A stretch of 64,000 bases of DNA from Saccharobesus litoralis (GCF_003063625.1 NZ_CP026604.1:1860001-1924000); one strand, 5' to 3'. Positions 8,625-18,041 are shown, numbered from the stretch's first letter. Notes: a model not told the origin generated them from the letters alone. Program-made: numbers and translations.

Positions 8625-9053
8625 ATGGGAACTTGGCAAGGTTTAATGGTAAAAGGCAATGAATGCTTTAGTGCTAAATTGTGGTCAGATGCTGAATATT
8701 ATTACGATCAAGCCATTGATATTCTTGATGGTATGTTACATCAAAACCCGAAAAGCATTGAAGCTATCCAAGGTTGGATTTGTGGTTACCATAACTTGTC
8801 GACTCTATTTCAAAAAACAGGTGAAATTGCTCGCGCTCAAAAGTGCTTGTTGATCCCGCATCAATCTATGATGCATATGGCACAGCGTGAAGACATTGAT
8901 GATGATCAACAATTAATCGCGATACAAGCGACAAAACTGACACTGACTCCCTTATTGGAGTTTGCTCAAACATACCCAACATGTGAAGGGTGCGTTGATA
9001 TGTTGATGGATCAATACAGAGCCGCGTATCAAGACAACCGAACCTTTCATTAA
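8625..9053 (+). CDS. TPR-like protein in the NiSOD operon
   Basis: From ATG 8625 the protein is 142 residues. This start is chosen over upstream in-frame ATGs at 8595 and 8601 because AAGG precedes it at the right spacing and the upstream codons overlap the Fur-like site. It is helical, with tetratricopeptide-like repeats (GNECFSAKLWSDAEYYYDQA, then YHNLSTLFQKTGEIARAQKC) and a C-terminal CEGC pair. No signal peptide. It is 24 bases from the next gene. Fur-controlled sod operons in other gammaproteobacteria also carry a small accessory ORF of unknown role (orfX of Pseudomonas); equivalence is a guess. Confidence 0.65.
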   Translation: MGTWQGLMVKGNECFSAKLWSDAEYYYDQAIDILDGMLHQNPKSIEAIQGWICGYHNLSTLFQKTGEIARAQKCLLIPHQSMMHMAQREDIDDDQQLIAIQATKLTLTPLLEFAQTYPTCEGCVDMLMDQYRAAYQDNRTFH

Positions 9054-9077
9054 TTACTAAGAGAAAGAGATAAGTAT

Positions 9078-9266
9078 ATGAAAACGACAATGATGCGTGT
9101 GGTGGCATTCACTCTAGTTACGTTACCCACTTTAGCTTCAGCTCACTCGGGTCACGATCACAGTGCGCCTGAATCAGGTTTAATTCACTTGGCTTGGTTA
9201 GCGCCACTGGTTATTGCCGGTGCGGTCATTTTCATCAAGCGTCGTAATAACTCAACGGATAAATAG
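9078..9266 (+). CDS. small His-rich membrane protein next to sodN
   Basis: The 62-residue product has an N-terminal signal peptide ending SAHA-type (TLASA), then a HSGHDHS metal-ligand-like stretch at the mature N-terminus, one transmembrane helix (about residues 37-53) and a basic tail. It lies between the TPR-like gene and sodN with gaps of 24 and 9 bases. The histidine cluster and context suggest a nickel or other metal-binding role on the periplasmic face; this is inference. Confidence 0.65.
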   Translation: MKTTMMRVVAFTLVTLPTLASAHSGHDHSAPESGLIHLAWLAPLVIAGAVIFIKRRNNSTDK

Positions 9267-9275
9267 GGTACTGTC

Positions 9276-9779
9276 ATGATGCATAATTTGATTAAAAAGT
9301 TAGATAAGTTGGTGGGTTTCAAGCCGGTTTCTGCACATTGCGATATTCCATGCAAAATCTATGATCCGTCATCGGCGCAAATTGCTGTATTAACTATGAT
9401 ACGCATGGTGGACTTATTGGAGGAGTTAAATGCAAAAGAAACGCTTAATGCCAATGACCAAGCGCAGTTCTCGCGTTTGGTTGCGCAAAAAGAAGAGCAT
9501 GGCCATAAAGTTAAGGAAGAAGTTCGTGTAATCTGGGGTGATTATATCAAGGCACCGCAATTAGAAAAATTTCCAGAATTACACGAATTGGCTCACAGCA
9601 TCATGTTGGCCGCTTCAAAAGCTAAACAACACATTGATAAAGATGCAACATTAGAGCTACTAGCGAAAGTGAATCGATTTGCTGAAATCTTTTGGGAATC
9701 TAAAGGTGTTGCCACGTTTACGGCGACTTGTCCGTATCCACCAGCTCAGCCAGTGGTTTATCCGGATCTCAAGGCGTAA
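9276..9779 (+). CDS. sodN: nickel superoxide dismutase precursor
   Basis: The 167-residue precursor carries a 20-residue leader and then the nickel hook H21-C22-D-I-P-C26-K-I-Y29, matching the NiSOD motif HCxxPCxxY. After leader removal H21 becomes residue 1 and supplies, with C22 and C26, the Ni ligands. The rest is the helical bundle seen in NiSOD (EEHGHKVKEEVRVIW, ELHELAHSIMLAASKAKQH). The enzyme converts superoxide to oxygen and hydrogen peroxide without iron or manganese. RBS AGGG precedes the ATG pair at 9276/9279. sodX follows after 7 bases, and a Fur-like site precedes the operon. Confidence 0.95.
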   Translation: MMHNLIKKLDKLVGFKPVSAHCDIPCKIYDPSSAQIAVLTMIRMVDLLEELNAKETLNANDQAQFSRLVAQKEEHGHKVKEEVRVIWGDYIKAPQLEKFPELHELAHSIMLAASKAKQHIDKDATLELLAKVNRFAEIFWESKGVATFTATCPYPPAQPVVYPDLKA

Positions 9780-9786
9780 GCATAAC

Positions 9787-10110
9787 ATGCTAGGGTTTAC
9801 TTTAAACCGCGTTGAAGGCGACAGTATGTCGCCTTTAATCCCTGCGGGTACTTATGTCCTATTTAAGCGCTTTTACGTTAAGAAGTGGTTAAAGGTAGGG
9901 GATTTGGTTAAAGTGAATCACCCAAAATATGGCATCATTATTAAATCCATAGTCTATAAAGATCACAATGGCTTTTATTGGCTGGTTGGTGAAAATGAAT
10001 ATAGTGTTACCACAGCGGAAATGGGGCCTATCAGTAAAGCAATGATTGAAGGTAAATCTTGCTTGGTTATTAAACCTAAACCTCACATTAATGGATTACC
10101 TCTTTCCTAA
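9787..10110 (+). CDS. sodX: NiSOD maturation peptidase (S26 family)
   Basis: From ATG 9787 the protein is 107 residues; a longer reading frame from 9679 overlaps sodN and is not credible. It has the S26 serine peptidase signature EGDSMSP with the nucleophile Ser near residue 13, and a lysine in GIIIKSIV as the likely general base. SodX-type proteases remove the NiSOD leader to expose the N-terminal histidine. It directly follows sodN, the usual arrangement. No membrane anchor is evident, in line with cytosolic SodX. Confidence 0.9.
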   Translation: MLGFTLNRVEGDSMSPLIPAGTYVLFKRFYVKKWLKVGDLVKVNHPKYGIIIKSIVYKDHNGFYWLVGENEYSVTTAEMGPISKAMIEGKSCLVIKPKPHINGLPLS

Positions 10111-10194
10111 ATAAACAATGTATTCAGCGTAATTAGTATTACGTGTCCTTTGTCTGCAACAAGAAACCTGTTAATGCGGTAATCTGGCTCGTTA

Positions 10195-10466
10195 TATAGT
10201 CAAAGCGATCAGGTTTTAGGGGCAGGTTTCTAGTTCCAGACGAAACCTAAGTACCTACATCCATGTAGGCAAAGCCGTCAAAGCTACCGCGTCCTGCTCT
10301 CGCCCCTTACCTACATCCATGCAGGCAAGCGTCGAGACCCCATGAGCATATGCTCTATTATGTGATTGGGGCTGCCTAAATGGATTTAGGTAATAGAACG
10401 ACGCAGGAGCCAAAGTCGAGAGTAAGCGCCGACAATGAACCATAAGACCTGAGCGAGAAGACTATA
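10195..10466 (-). mobile_element. MITE-like element, family 1, copy B (inverted)
   Basis: This 272-base copy runs TATAGTCAAAGCGATCAGG to GAGCGAGAAGACTATA, the reverse of copy A, and includes two CCTACATCCATG(T/C)AGG palindromes and GAGCATATGCTC. It is nearly the same length and sequence as copy D at 62540. The following 10467-10644 holds a relic of the TTGCAG-type palindrome (10472-10500) and no gene. Confidence 0.8.
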
Positions 10467-10644
10467 GTTTGCAAGCCCTGCAAACATAAATGTTCGCAGG
10501 GTTACAGTTGTAGGGCAGGATTTACTCCTGCAAATGCATAGTCAGTAAGAGTGCTCAATGTTCATCCAACAATAGTCGCTGGATCCCCTTGCTAGTATAT
10601 CTTCAATTCAATCAACATAACGATAAGGTGCATACGATAGCTGA

Positions 10645-11502
10645 TTAGCCCGCTTGTGATGAATAGGATTGAGAGCTCTGTTGCAACTGTTGGATCAGAT
10701 ACCTGTCTCGCGTCAAAATGGCTTTACTGTGATCGCCAAACCATTCTAAAGATGCTTCCATATTGCGGATTTGTGAGTCGGCATGTTGATTAACGTAACG
10801 CAAAAAGGATTGATAATTTACTGCACCTTCAAATAAAGGCACTATGCCTTCTCGCGAACCCGAAGCAGAGTAAACGGTCGCTGGAGCGAATACGTCCAAT
10901 AAATCCGCTGAGCTAACATTTTTTAGGTGAAAGTGATTGATGTAGGGTTTTAGTATTTCTAACGCTGGGATCACGTCCGCTTTTGATTCCCACACATGCA
11001 GTACATCAAAATTTAATTGCAGATTGTCACGTGCTACCGCGGCAAATAGCTGTTGCGTTGCCGCCACAGTATCAGCAAATGTGTTGGGATGGGTTTCAAT
11101 AATTAAATTCAAACCGTATTGTGCTAACCAATCACAAGATTGTTGTAGGGCACTGACAAGGCTATTGAATTGCTCGGTTGTAGTCTGTTCGCTAGCGAGT
11201 TTACCGGCGAAGGTTCTAATTTTTTTTGCCCCCCAGTGGTTAGCCAGGCGACACATGAGTTCCACTTGTTGACGTAACTCGGGTTCACTGGCATGTAACG
11301 GTAGGTAGTCGCTAAGCATGGTGGTTTTTAAACCATATGTAGCCAGCCAAGCTTGGTTGTAGTCTGGCTCGCTTGATAAGTTTTTAGCGTGTGTTCCCCA
11401 TAATTCGATACCCTGAAAATGATTGGCTTGTGCCCAATGTGCGAGTTGTTCAATGGAGATCAATTGGTGCCGAAATGAAATAGTGCATATTGATAATATC
11501 AT
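10645..11502 (-). CDS. asbF: 3-dehydroshikimate dehydratase, petrobactin pathway
   Basis: The 285-residue TIM-barrel protein of the xylose-isomerase-like fold matches AsbF in length and metal-site layout: E136 in LIIETH, D166 in NFDVLH, H192 in HFH and E249 or E253 in NMEASLEW. AsbF converts 3-dehydroshikimate to 3,4-dihydroxybenzoate, the catechol of petrobactin. Its start overlaps the asbDE stop in ATGA, so it is the last gene of the asb operon. Function is strongly supported by the complete neighbouring set. Confidence 0.88.
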   Translation of the reverse strand: MILSICTISFRHQLISIEQLAHWAQANHFQGIELWGTHAKNLSSEPDYNQAWLATYGLKTTMLSDYLPLHASEPELRQQVELMCRLANHWGAKKIRTFAGKLASEQTTTEQFNSLVSALQQSCDWLAQYGLNLIIETHPNTFADTVAATQQLFAAVARDNLQLNFDVLHVWESKADVIPALEILKPYINHFHLKNVSSADLLDVFAPATVYSASGSREGIVPLFEGAVNYQSFLRYVNQHADSQIRNMEASLEWFGDHSKAILTRDRYLIQQLQQSSQSYSSQAG

Positions 11503-12827
11503 AAACTAGTCTCTGCCATTGTTTGCTTTTTAGTTAATCCGTTATGTTGAAGCCACTGTTGATATAATGACGTTAAGCGCTGTTTAATGCTGAATTCGCG
11601 CTTGTCTTGTTGGTTGAGTATTTCTTCAATTTCAGATAGCAATACCTTGTTTTCTGCGTTTTCTATCGACATACCTTCGGTGACATTGCTGGCTATTTTC
11701 ATGGCGCGGAATTGGATATGCTTGTAACTGGAAACGAGTTCTTCTATTACGTCACACCAGTCTTCAAATTCAGCAAAATCTAATCCTAGCTCTAACATAA
11801 AAAATGCCAGTCCGTGTTCGTAGGCATATTTGCGTATGGCGAGTACGGGTAATTGAGTTAAGGCTTGAGTTAATGCCGAGGCATTTAATCCTGTTGCTGG
11901 CTTTGTGTGGGCATGGATAATCTTGCGCACAGCGTCTGTCATGGGGTTTGAATCTGGCTTAAAACAGGCAATAAAGTATTCGCTTATTGAGGCTTTTTCG
12001 CTAGGTTTAATGTGTTGACTATCAAATAGGTAGCCGCCTGCCACCGCATCGGATTCAATTGCGTGTAGCACTTGCTGTTTATCTTGTTCGCCTTCCCAAC
12101 GGAAATCTGGATCCCACATGAACAATTTACTTGGGTCTTGCGTGTTTTCTAGCATGACATAATGTGGAAATGGATTTTGATTGAATTTATTTTCCCGTTC
12201 TGGCAAGCGGAACATATCCAGCATAACCATAATGTTTTGGCTTGCTGTTTTGTTGTCAAGTAGGGATGTTAGTGTTGCTATATTGTCGCTTTTCGAACTA
12301 TGTGCTTTGTACCAAGGCTTAACTTCGACGCCGTAGAGTTTTTGAAACCACAGGCGGAAGAAATCGTGGTTTAGGCCTTCTGCGTGATAGTTAATTTGGT
12401 ATTGGCTATCGACAACGACATCGGCATCCCAGACACCAAAATAGAAGGGTCTATGATCCACTAAATCATGGGCTTTAATACATTCACACAAACAGCTAAC
12501 GAAGCAATGAACTTTGATATCTTCAAACTCTTCTGTTTCTTGGTTCTGTTGAGTTGACTCTGCAAGGGGAGCATCCCCTTGTATTTTGCCTTTCAAAAAG
12601 TCAGTTAAGGTTGCGACAGTGGCAAAATCCTTGGCATCTAATGCATCGTCAGGGACATTAAAATCTAGCTTTAACTCAAGGCCAATTAATAGTTGTAAGA
12701 CTAAAACTGAGTCTAAATAGAGGTCTTCATTGAGGCGAGCAGTTGCACTGAATGCATCAATATTTGCTATGTTTAATTCGTAAGCGAGTACATCGTGGAT
12801 CGCTTGTATAATTTCTGAATCTTGCAT
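11499..12827 (-). CDS. asbDE: AsbD-AsbE fusion: aryl carrier protein plus condensing enzyme
   Basis: Residues 1-85 are an acyl carrier domain with the phosphopantetheine site at Ser40 (LYLDS40VLVLQLL). A Gln/Glu-rich linker (about 88-105) leads to a C-terminal domain of about 330 residues that fits AsbE, which transfers dihydroxybenzoate from the carrier to the polyamine amine. In Bacillus AsbD and AsbE are separate proteins of about 90 and 330 residues; here they are one chain of 442. It lies between asbC and asbF in canonical order. No strong RBS is seen before ATG 12827. AsbE identity rests on length, position and the fused carrier rather than on motifs I can name. Confidence 0.8.
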   Translation of the reverse strand: MQDSEIIQAIHDVLAYELNIANIDAFSATARLNEDLYLDSVLVLQLLIGLELKLDFNVPDDALDAKDFATVATLTDFLKGKIQGDAPLAESTQQNQETEEFEDIKVHCFVSCLCECIKAHDLVDHRPFYFGVWDADVVVDSQYQINYHAEGLNHDFFRLWFQKLYGVEVKPWYKAHSSKSDNIATLTSLLDNKTASQNIMVMLDMFRLPERENKFNQNPFPHYVMLENTQDPSKLFMWDPDFRWEGEQDKQQVLHAIESDAVAGGYLFDSQHIKPSEKASISEYFIACFKPDSNPMTDAVRKIIHAHTKPATGLNASALTQALTQLPVLAIRKYAYEHGLAFFMLELGLDFAEFEDWCDVIEELVSSYKHIQFRAMKIASNVTEGMSIENAENKVLLSEIEEILNQQDKREFSIKQRLTSLYQQWLQHNGLTKKQTMAETSL

Positions 12828-13068
12828 GATTAAAGTTTTCTTAGTTTCTTTACTACTCTGTTGATCAGAGCTCGTTTATTGGCCAAAAGGGTTAACTTGA
12901 ACCAAAGAAGGTTGGCGCTGGTTTAAAGGGTTATCAATACTGGGATTGACCTGGAATATAAATCCCTAGCACTAGACTAGCGAAGCGTAAGCTTTGGTTT
13001 GCTTACCCTACTCTGGAGCAAAGCCAAAGCAGGGTAAACCTACGAAAATCGTTAACATAGCGGTATGG
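12828..13068. other. 241-bp gap inside the asb operon
   Basis: This is the only sizeable gap in the asb operon, between asbC and asbDE. It contains an imperfect inverted repeat (GGTTTGCTTACCCTACT near 12995-13012 against AGCAGGGTAAACC at 13028-13040). The hairpin could be an internal processing site or attenuator, or a repeat relic. No ORF of note. Confidence 0.5.
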
Positions 13069-14343
13069 CTATTTAGCCAAGCTTGCTTGGTGATCCTTGG
13101 CTATCTGTTTACGATTGATTTTGCTATTGGCCATACGTGGGATGGTGTCGACGGCTTTAAGTATTTGCGGTATTTGAAACGGCGCTAATTGCTGGCTACA
13201 CCATAAACGCAATTCACTGGGCTCAATGGCTGGTTCAGCGACAAAATGTAGGCAAACACGGTTTCCGGCGATGGGATCGTCTATTTTGAAAATCACGGCA
13301 TCGGTTACTTGTGGATGGGTTAATATGATGTCTTCGACTTCACTCGGGTAAACATTTAAGCCAGATACAATGATGGTGTCGTCCAGTCGGGCCAGAAAAT
13401 ACAAATGGTTGTTAGCATCGATATAACCTAAATCTTGGGTATGGACCGTTTTAACACCGGTTGAAGTTTCAACCCGAGCAATAATTTCACTCGGTGATTG
13501 TTCATCATGACTGCAATCCAATTGCACATGTGGGAACGGCTTGCCGATATCGGTAGCACTTTGTAAATTCTGGCTAATGCTAATACAGCCCGCTTCGGAA
13601 CAGCCGTATTGCTGGTATAGCTTCTCAACTCGCGGGGCGATTTGCTCAAATACTTGGTTCGACATGGTTGACCCCGATGTCATTGCCGCATGTAATTTTT
13701 CTTGTTTTGGCCACAAGCGTAATAAGCCTTGCAGCATAACGGGAGATGAGTAAAGCAAAGGGCGTTCACAGCTCTGTAAAACTTTAATTAGGTACTTGGG
13801 GTTAATGCTGTTAACTATTCTAGGCTCGACACCGCGGGCCAGCGCTACCATCACTCCACAGATAAGGCCATAAGAATGCGTGACAGGACAAGCGATAACG
13901 GGTGTCATATTGTTAGCATCAGTAAAGGCTTGACGATAGCTAGCTATTTCAATGTCGATATCCGCCCAGCTGCGTAAAATACACTTAGGCTCACCTGTGG
14001 TGCCAGAGCTCATTTGAATAATACCGGCATTCGCTCGTGTCAGTTGGTCGTTATCTACTCGGTTGTGCAATTCTATTTGTTGTTCAATGCCACCGTAAAT
14101 GAGTAAGCCACAGCCGGCTTTTTCAGCCATACGTTGCGCAGTGTCCAATGGAATACTAGGATGGATAGGCATGGCGGATATGCGTTGTGACTTTAGGTAA
14201 TAACACAAGGTTAACCAAATAAAGTTATCTTCAACACAAACCGCAATGGCTTCTTGTTCGTTAATTAATGAGTATGACGAGTACGATGCTTGCTGTTGGT
14301 TAAAATCAGCTTTGGTATAAAAATCGTCGTTTATGTTAAGCAT
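13069..14343 (-). CDS. asbC: 3,4-dihydroxybenzoate-AMP ligase of petrobactin synthesis
   Basis: The 424-residue protein is an ANL-superfamily adenylating enzyme with the phosphate loop SSGTTGEPK at residues 112-120, the TQDLGYIDANNHLYFLAR motif region, and a C-terminal catalytic lysine in ANSK408IN. AsbC activates dihydroxybenzoate with ATP and loads it on the AsbD carrier. It is shorter than typical acyl-CoA ligases, as AsbC is. It overlaps asbB by 8 bases. Confidence 0.87.
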   Translation of the reverse strand: MLNINDDFYTKADFNQQQASYSSYSLINEQEAIAVCVEDNFIWLTLCYYLKSQRISAMPIHPSIPLDTAQRMAEKAGCGLLIYGGIEQQIELHNRVDNDQLTRANAGIIQMSSGTTGEPKCILRSWADIDIEIASYRQAFTDANNMTPVIACPVTHSYGLICGVMVALARGVEPRIVNSINPKYLIKVLQSCERPLLYSSPVMLQGLLRLWPKQEKLHAAMTSGSTMSNQVFEQIAPRVEKLYQQYGCSEAGCISISQNLQSATDIGKPFPHVQLDCSHDEQSPSEIIARVETSTGVKTVHTQDLGYIDANNHLYFLARLDDTIIVSGLNVYPSEVEDIILTHPQVTDAVIFKIDDPIAGNRVCLHFVAEPAIEPSELRLWCSQQLAPFQIPQILKAVDTIPRMANSKINRKQIAKDHQASLAK

Positions 14344-16183
14344 GCGCTTCTCCGTCGTGTATGACTTGTTTTGTTTCTTGTTGCGGTGTTTTGTCTAATT
14401 GCTTGGAAAGCCTGTGGGGTGTGGTGCCAATTGGGTTATGAACTAGGTGATGATATTCAGCTGCACGTCTACCATCGAATTTTTTCTTCAGCAAAGATTC
14501 TGTTTTTATCTCAGCTTGATAAATATCCATCTGGTTTAAGCGTTGTTCTGAGGTTAATCCTGATGCTTGGTAGTCTGCAAAACACTGATCAATAATTCGC
14601 CAAAAGTCGGCCTCAGCAAATTGATAATAATCTTCTAGTAAAACCTCTAAATCAGCTAAGTTAAAGACAAATAGGGTGTCGATAATTAATTCACGCAAGG
14701 CTTCAACGTCTGACATCCAATAATATTGATCGGGTTTGGCGGTGGCGTACTCGGCTTCGAATTCGCTAAAAATCGGCGCGATTTCCGGTTGCGCTAAATA
14801 GTCGTGCACGTACTCAAGGCTTTCATGAAAATCGCGCACAATCACTTTACAAGGCCAGCCTTGCTCATGTTGCAATAACATGTTTTGTCCATGGGCTTCT
14901 ATACCAATGCCATGATGAACCAATAGGTGCCAGATAGGTAATATCGCGGTTTCGACTAATTGTTTAAGCCACTTCTCACAACCATGTTGTCTTATCCAAG
15001 GTTCAATAAATGGGGCATTGTCTTGTTCAATTAATGTCAGGGCGACAAAAGGAATAACCTTGTTTTCAGGGCAATAGTTAGCCAGGCTCTCACGATATAT
15101 TGCACCTAAATGACCATCTAATTCGCTTATCCATTGTTGCGTTTGCTCAGTGTCATTTTCCGGTCGAATGCCTGCATATTCAGGTAATAGCACCATCTTT
15201 TGTTGTAAGTAACTATCTTGTTCAGTTAGTGCAACAAGCCATTTTGAAAGTACTGGAGCGGTGCAAAATGAATGACTTTCAATCGAACGCAACGACGAGG
15301 TATTAACCATGTTTAACGGTAATTTAATGTTGGCTTTTTTAGGGTGACTAATATTGAATAAAGTACGCACTGAGATCCCTGCTTGATACAGATCTCCCGC
15401 CGAACCTAAATAAATAACTTGTTTTTCAACAATCGCTTGTTGCAGCTTGTCTTTTAAATTATGCCACTGCCATGGATGGATTGGCATCAAAGAGAAGGCT
15501 GCGCCATCATTTGTTTGTTTGGCGACTTCTTGAAGGAGAAAGTCGTATGTTTCTGTACCAAGCTCTTTGATCCAAAATGCTTGCTCCGAACCAAGGTCAA
15601 AACGACGTTTTAAATAACAACGACGAATAGCCAACCAATCTAATCGAAAGGTATTGCCAAATTCAGGGCCGTAAATTTTGTGATCTTGCTCAGTAAACCC
15701 AGTTCTTGCTTTAAAGCAAGGGTGGTATGGGTGACCTTCATCAATTGCACTTTCCAACTGATGGTAATTAAGTTGGCGGCGGTCGTTAACGCGAGGCAAA
15801 TATTGGTCATTGTACAAACACAGTTTTATGGTTTGCTGTAGTTCACCTAGCAGTCTTTGTTTTACATCGGTTGTTGTCGGCAAATCTTCTACTAGTTCAA
15901 GTAAGCCAACGGCTTGCCATTGCGGATCATGGTTTTGCGATAAAGGCGCAAATAGCATTTGTTGAGCATTAAGCCTTACGCGACTAAAGCCTGATATTTT
16001 CCCTGCTAAGCAGTATTGATGTTGGCCTAAACTGAACGTGAACAAGCCTTGTTGGAAGCTATATTCACAAATTTTTTCGAACAACAAGGCTTCCAATAAC
16101 TGACGAATAACACGATTAGTAATAATTTGGTGTGGTAAATTACTTGCACTGTCATCGGTGAGCGTTTGATTATGCTGATTCAA
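14336..16183 (-). CDS. asbB: NIS siderophore synthetase, AsbB-like
   Basis: The 615-residue protein belongs to the IucA/IucC family of NRPS-independent siderophore synthetases (motifs HPCFKARTGF near residue 150, MPIHPWQWH, SVRTLFNISHP, and the C-terminal reductase-like region EAHGQNMLL). AsbB condenses a second spermidine arm onto the citrate intermediate. It overlaps asbA by 14 bases and asbC by 8, showing tight coupling. A versus B assignment follows gene order; both are about 600 residues, the usual family length. Confidence 0.85.
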   Translation of the reverse strand: MNQHNQTLTDDSASNLPHQIITNRVIRQLLEALLFEKICEYSFQQGLFTFSLGQHQYCLAGKISGFSRVRLNAQQMLFAPLSQNHDPQWQAVGLLELVEDLPTTTDVKQRLLGELQQTIKLCLYNDQYLPRVNDRRQLNYHQLESAIDEGHPYHPCFKARTGFTEQDHKIYGPEFGNTFRLDWLAIRRCYLKRRFDLGSEQAFWIKELGTETYDFLLQEVAKQTNDGAAFSLMPIHPWQWHNLKDKLQQAIVEKQVIYLGSAGDLYQAGISVRTLFNISHPKKANIKLPLNMVNTSSLRSIESHSFCTAPVLSKWLVALTEQDSYLQQKMVLLPEYAGIRPENDTEQTQQWISELDGHLGAIYRESLANYCPENKVIPFVALTLIEQDNAPFIEPWIRQHGCEKWLKQLVETAILPIWHLLVHHGIGIEAHGQNMLLQHEQGWPCKVIVRDFHESLEYVHDYLAQPEIAPIFSEFEAEYATAKPDQYYWMSDVEALRELIIDTLFVFNLADLEVLLEDYYQFAEADFWRIIDQCFADYQASGLTSEQRLNQMDIYQAEIKTESLLKKKFDGRRAAEYHHLVHNPIGTTPHRLSKQLDKTPQQETKQVIHDGEAHA

Positions 16184-18041
16184 GTGTCACCTCGTTTTCT
16201 TTGTTTTTACCTTCTTCAGTTTCTTCACCGACATCATCACCAGCTTTTAGGCGAGACATGGCCTTTTGATGAAAATCAAAAATTGGGTTGCGTATATCTG
16301 TGTATACCGCCAGCTCTTGTTCGGCTTCTAATTCATCGACATCTTCCACTCGCGTCAGTAGGTTAGCTTTGCATGGAATCGTTGCTTTATTAAAAAGTTG
16401 TTCGATAAAGTGCACACCCACACCATTTAGCTCGGTTTTAAGCTGAGTTAATTTGCGGTAACACCGCTCGAGTAATGCTAATTCTGAGACTAGCCCATCC
16501 TGTCCTAAACGGCTGATCACTGAGAACAGTTGATTGATAAACAAGTAGTAACCTACCCGATCGGCGATGGCATCATCGTCGTAGAAAAGGTCTAAATTTT
16601 GATTTAAGCTTGGTTCGCGTTGCAGTAACTGTTCGCGCATACTTTGAGAAAGATAAAACCCTTGGTTGTCACGATAATAATATTGACTGGGTCGGTTATT
16701 GCTGATGGTTATCAGCGAGTTTTGCTGGTGAGCCTCTAGTGCAACACCATGACTGTCGTAAAGTCTGATTGCCGGGTCAATTGCACAATGCCAGTAGCAG
16801 TCAAACCAGAGTTGAGCTGCCGTGTTTAAGCTCTTTTTTTGCTCTTGAGCCAATGCCTCGACTTGTTGAGTGAGCTTTGTTTTGCACCCCGCGAGTATAG
16901 GTTCTTGAACTAAAGCGGCAATGGATAAGGTAGCGCGTTGATTAATAGCATTTTCGGTAAAAGGGTTTTGTCTAATAATGGTTTCAAAACCACTTTCTTG
17001 CATTCCCGGTAATTTAACCGTGATATAGGCAGGATCTTCTATCATGGCAAATTGCGGGTATTTTTCCGAAAAATCGCTTTGCGCTAATAGCTTGCCAACA
17101 TTGAGCCCTGGCTCTAATTCATGCGCTTTATTTTTACGTAGTGAATTAGTGATTTTTACCGGTATAGACAGCTTAATCATATAGTTGAGTTCAGCACAAT
17201 ATAGTGTGCGAACCGACGATGTAGGGGTAAATTTTTTCCCCATAACGCCTAAATCTTCGATTAAACCTTCTCGGAGTAATTGCTGTATATAGTCTTGATG
17301 CTGTAACCAATGGGCTTGCAGTGGATGCACAGGGACGAGTTGTTTATCAACATCAATTGCGTCGCAGTCTACTTCTGCGATTTGATTAATAATTTGTTCT
17401 ACGCTTTGCTCAATCAGTGAGTTTTGTTGCAGTAGTTGGCGAGATACGGCAAAAAAATGTAGCGCAAAACTCGCTTTTAACTCAGGCGTGTAATTTTTAT
17501 GTTGCCATGAATGAATGCCTTGACGCGACTTGGGCGTCGGGTGCAGCCAATGGCCAAACAGTAACGATTGTTCTGATTCGATAAAGCCCAAATGGTCAAG
17601 AGCACTGTCGTTTTGCCGTTGCACCAAATATTCTTGCATAATTTGATGGCTTTCCAACGTTCTGTTTAATAGCTCTAACTTTTGGCTAGCAGCTTTTCGG
17701 TTACCTTGGCTTTTGGCATAAATATTGTCGATCATCATTACAATGACAGATACAGAATCAACGCGTTGCCAATCCCAAGGATTTTGCTGTTTTCGATAAA
17801 CATTGGTAACTAAGTGCCGGCCGACAATAGACCGATAACTAACACCTATTCCTAAGGTGATACCCAATTCGATTAGCTGTAGTTCTAATACATAAGGTTC
17901 ATCATGTTCCAGTGAGATCCCCGTTTGTCGTTGCCAGTTGTCAGCGATATGCCAAACTCCCGGATCAACTTCTCTTATGTAGCAATTAGCAAAGGCTTGG
18001 AAAGACGCGTTTTCTGCTAGTCGGTTTGCCGTATGGGGCAT
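16170..18041 (-). CDS. asbA: NIS siderophore synthetase, AsbA-like
   Basis: The 623-residue IucA/IucC-family enzyme is first in the operon. Signatures are GHWLHPTPKSRQGI near residue 165, VPVHPLQAHW, TSSVRTLYCAELNYMIKLS and the C-terminal ALEAHQQNSLI. AsbA joins spermidine to citrate with ATP, the first committed condensation. A Fur-like site lies about 50 bases upstream. The end is acidic and lysine-rich (GDDVGEETEEGKNKENE) and overlaps asbB. Aerobactin-type use of these enzymes is excluded by the asbC-DE-F genes that follow. Confidence 0.87.
   Translation of the reverse strand: MPHTANRLAENASFQAFANCYIREVDPGVWHIADNWQRQTGISLEHDEPYVLELQLIELGITLGIGVSYRSIVGRHLVTNVYRKQQNPWDWQRVDSVSVIVMMIDNIYAKSQGNRKAASQKLELLNRTLESHQIMQEYLVQRQNDSALDHLGFIESEQSLLFGHWLHPTPKSRQGIHSWQHKNYTPELKASFALHFFAVSRQLLQQNSLIEQSVEQIINQIAEVDCDAIDVDKQLVPVHPLQAHWLQHQDYIQQLLREGLIEDLGVMGKKFTPTSSVRTLYCAELNYMIKLSIPVKITNSLRKNKAHELEPGLNVGKLLAQSDFSEKYPQFAMIEDPAYITVKLPGMQESGFETIIRQNPFTENAINQRATLSIAALVQEPILAGCKTKLTQQVEALAQEQKKSLNTAAQLWFDCYWHCAIDPAIRLYDSHGVALEAHQQNSLITISNNRPSQYYYRDNQGFYLSQSMREQLLQREPSLNQNLDLFYDDDAIADRVGYYLFINQLFSVISRLGQDGLVSELALLERCYRKLTQLKTELNGVGVHFIEQLFNKATIPCKANLLTRVEDVDELEAEQELAVYTDIRNPIFDFHQKAMSRLKAGDDVGEETEEGKNKENEVTLESA

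Noticed and set aside
9679-9786. N-terminal extension of the SodX frame
   Set aside because: It overlaps sodN out of frame; ATG 9787 places the S26 motif at the expected N-terminus.
14336-18041. Aerobactin- or vibrioferrin-type synthesis from the IucA/IucC pair
   Set aside because: No lysine hydroxylase/acetylase or vibrioferrin genes are present, while dihydroxybenzoate formation, activation and carrier genes follow in asb order.
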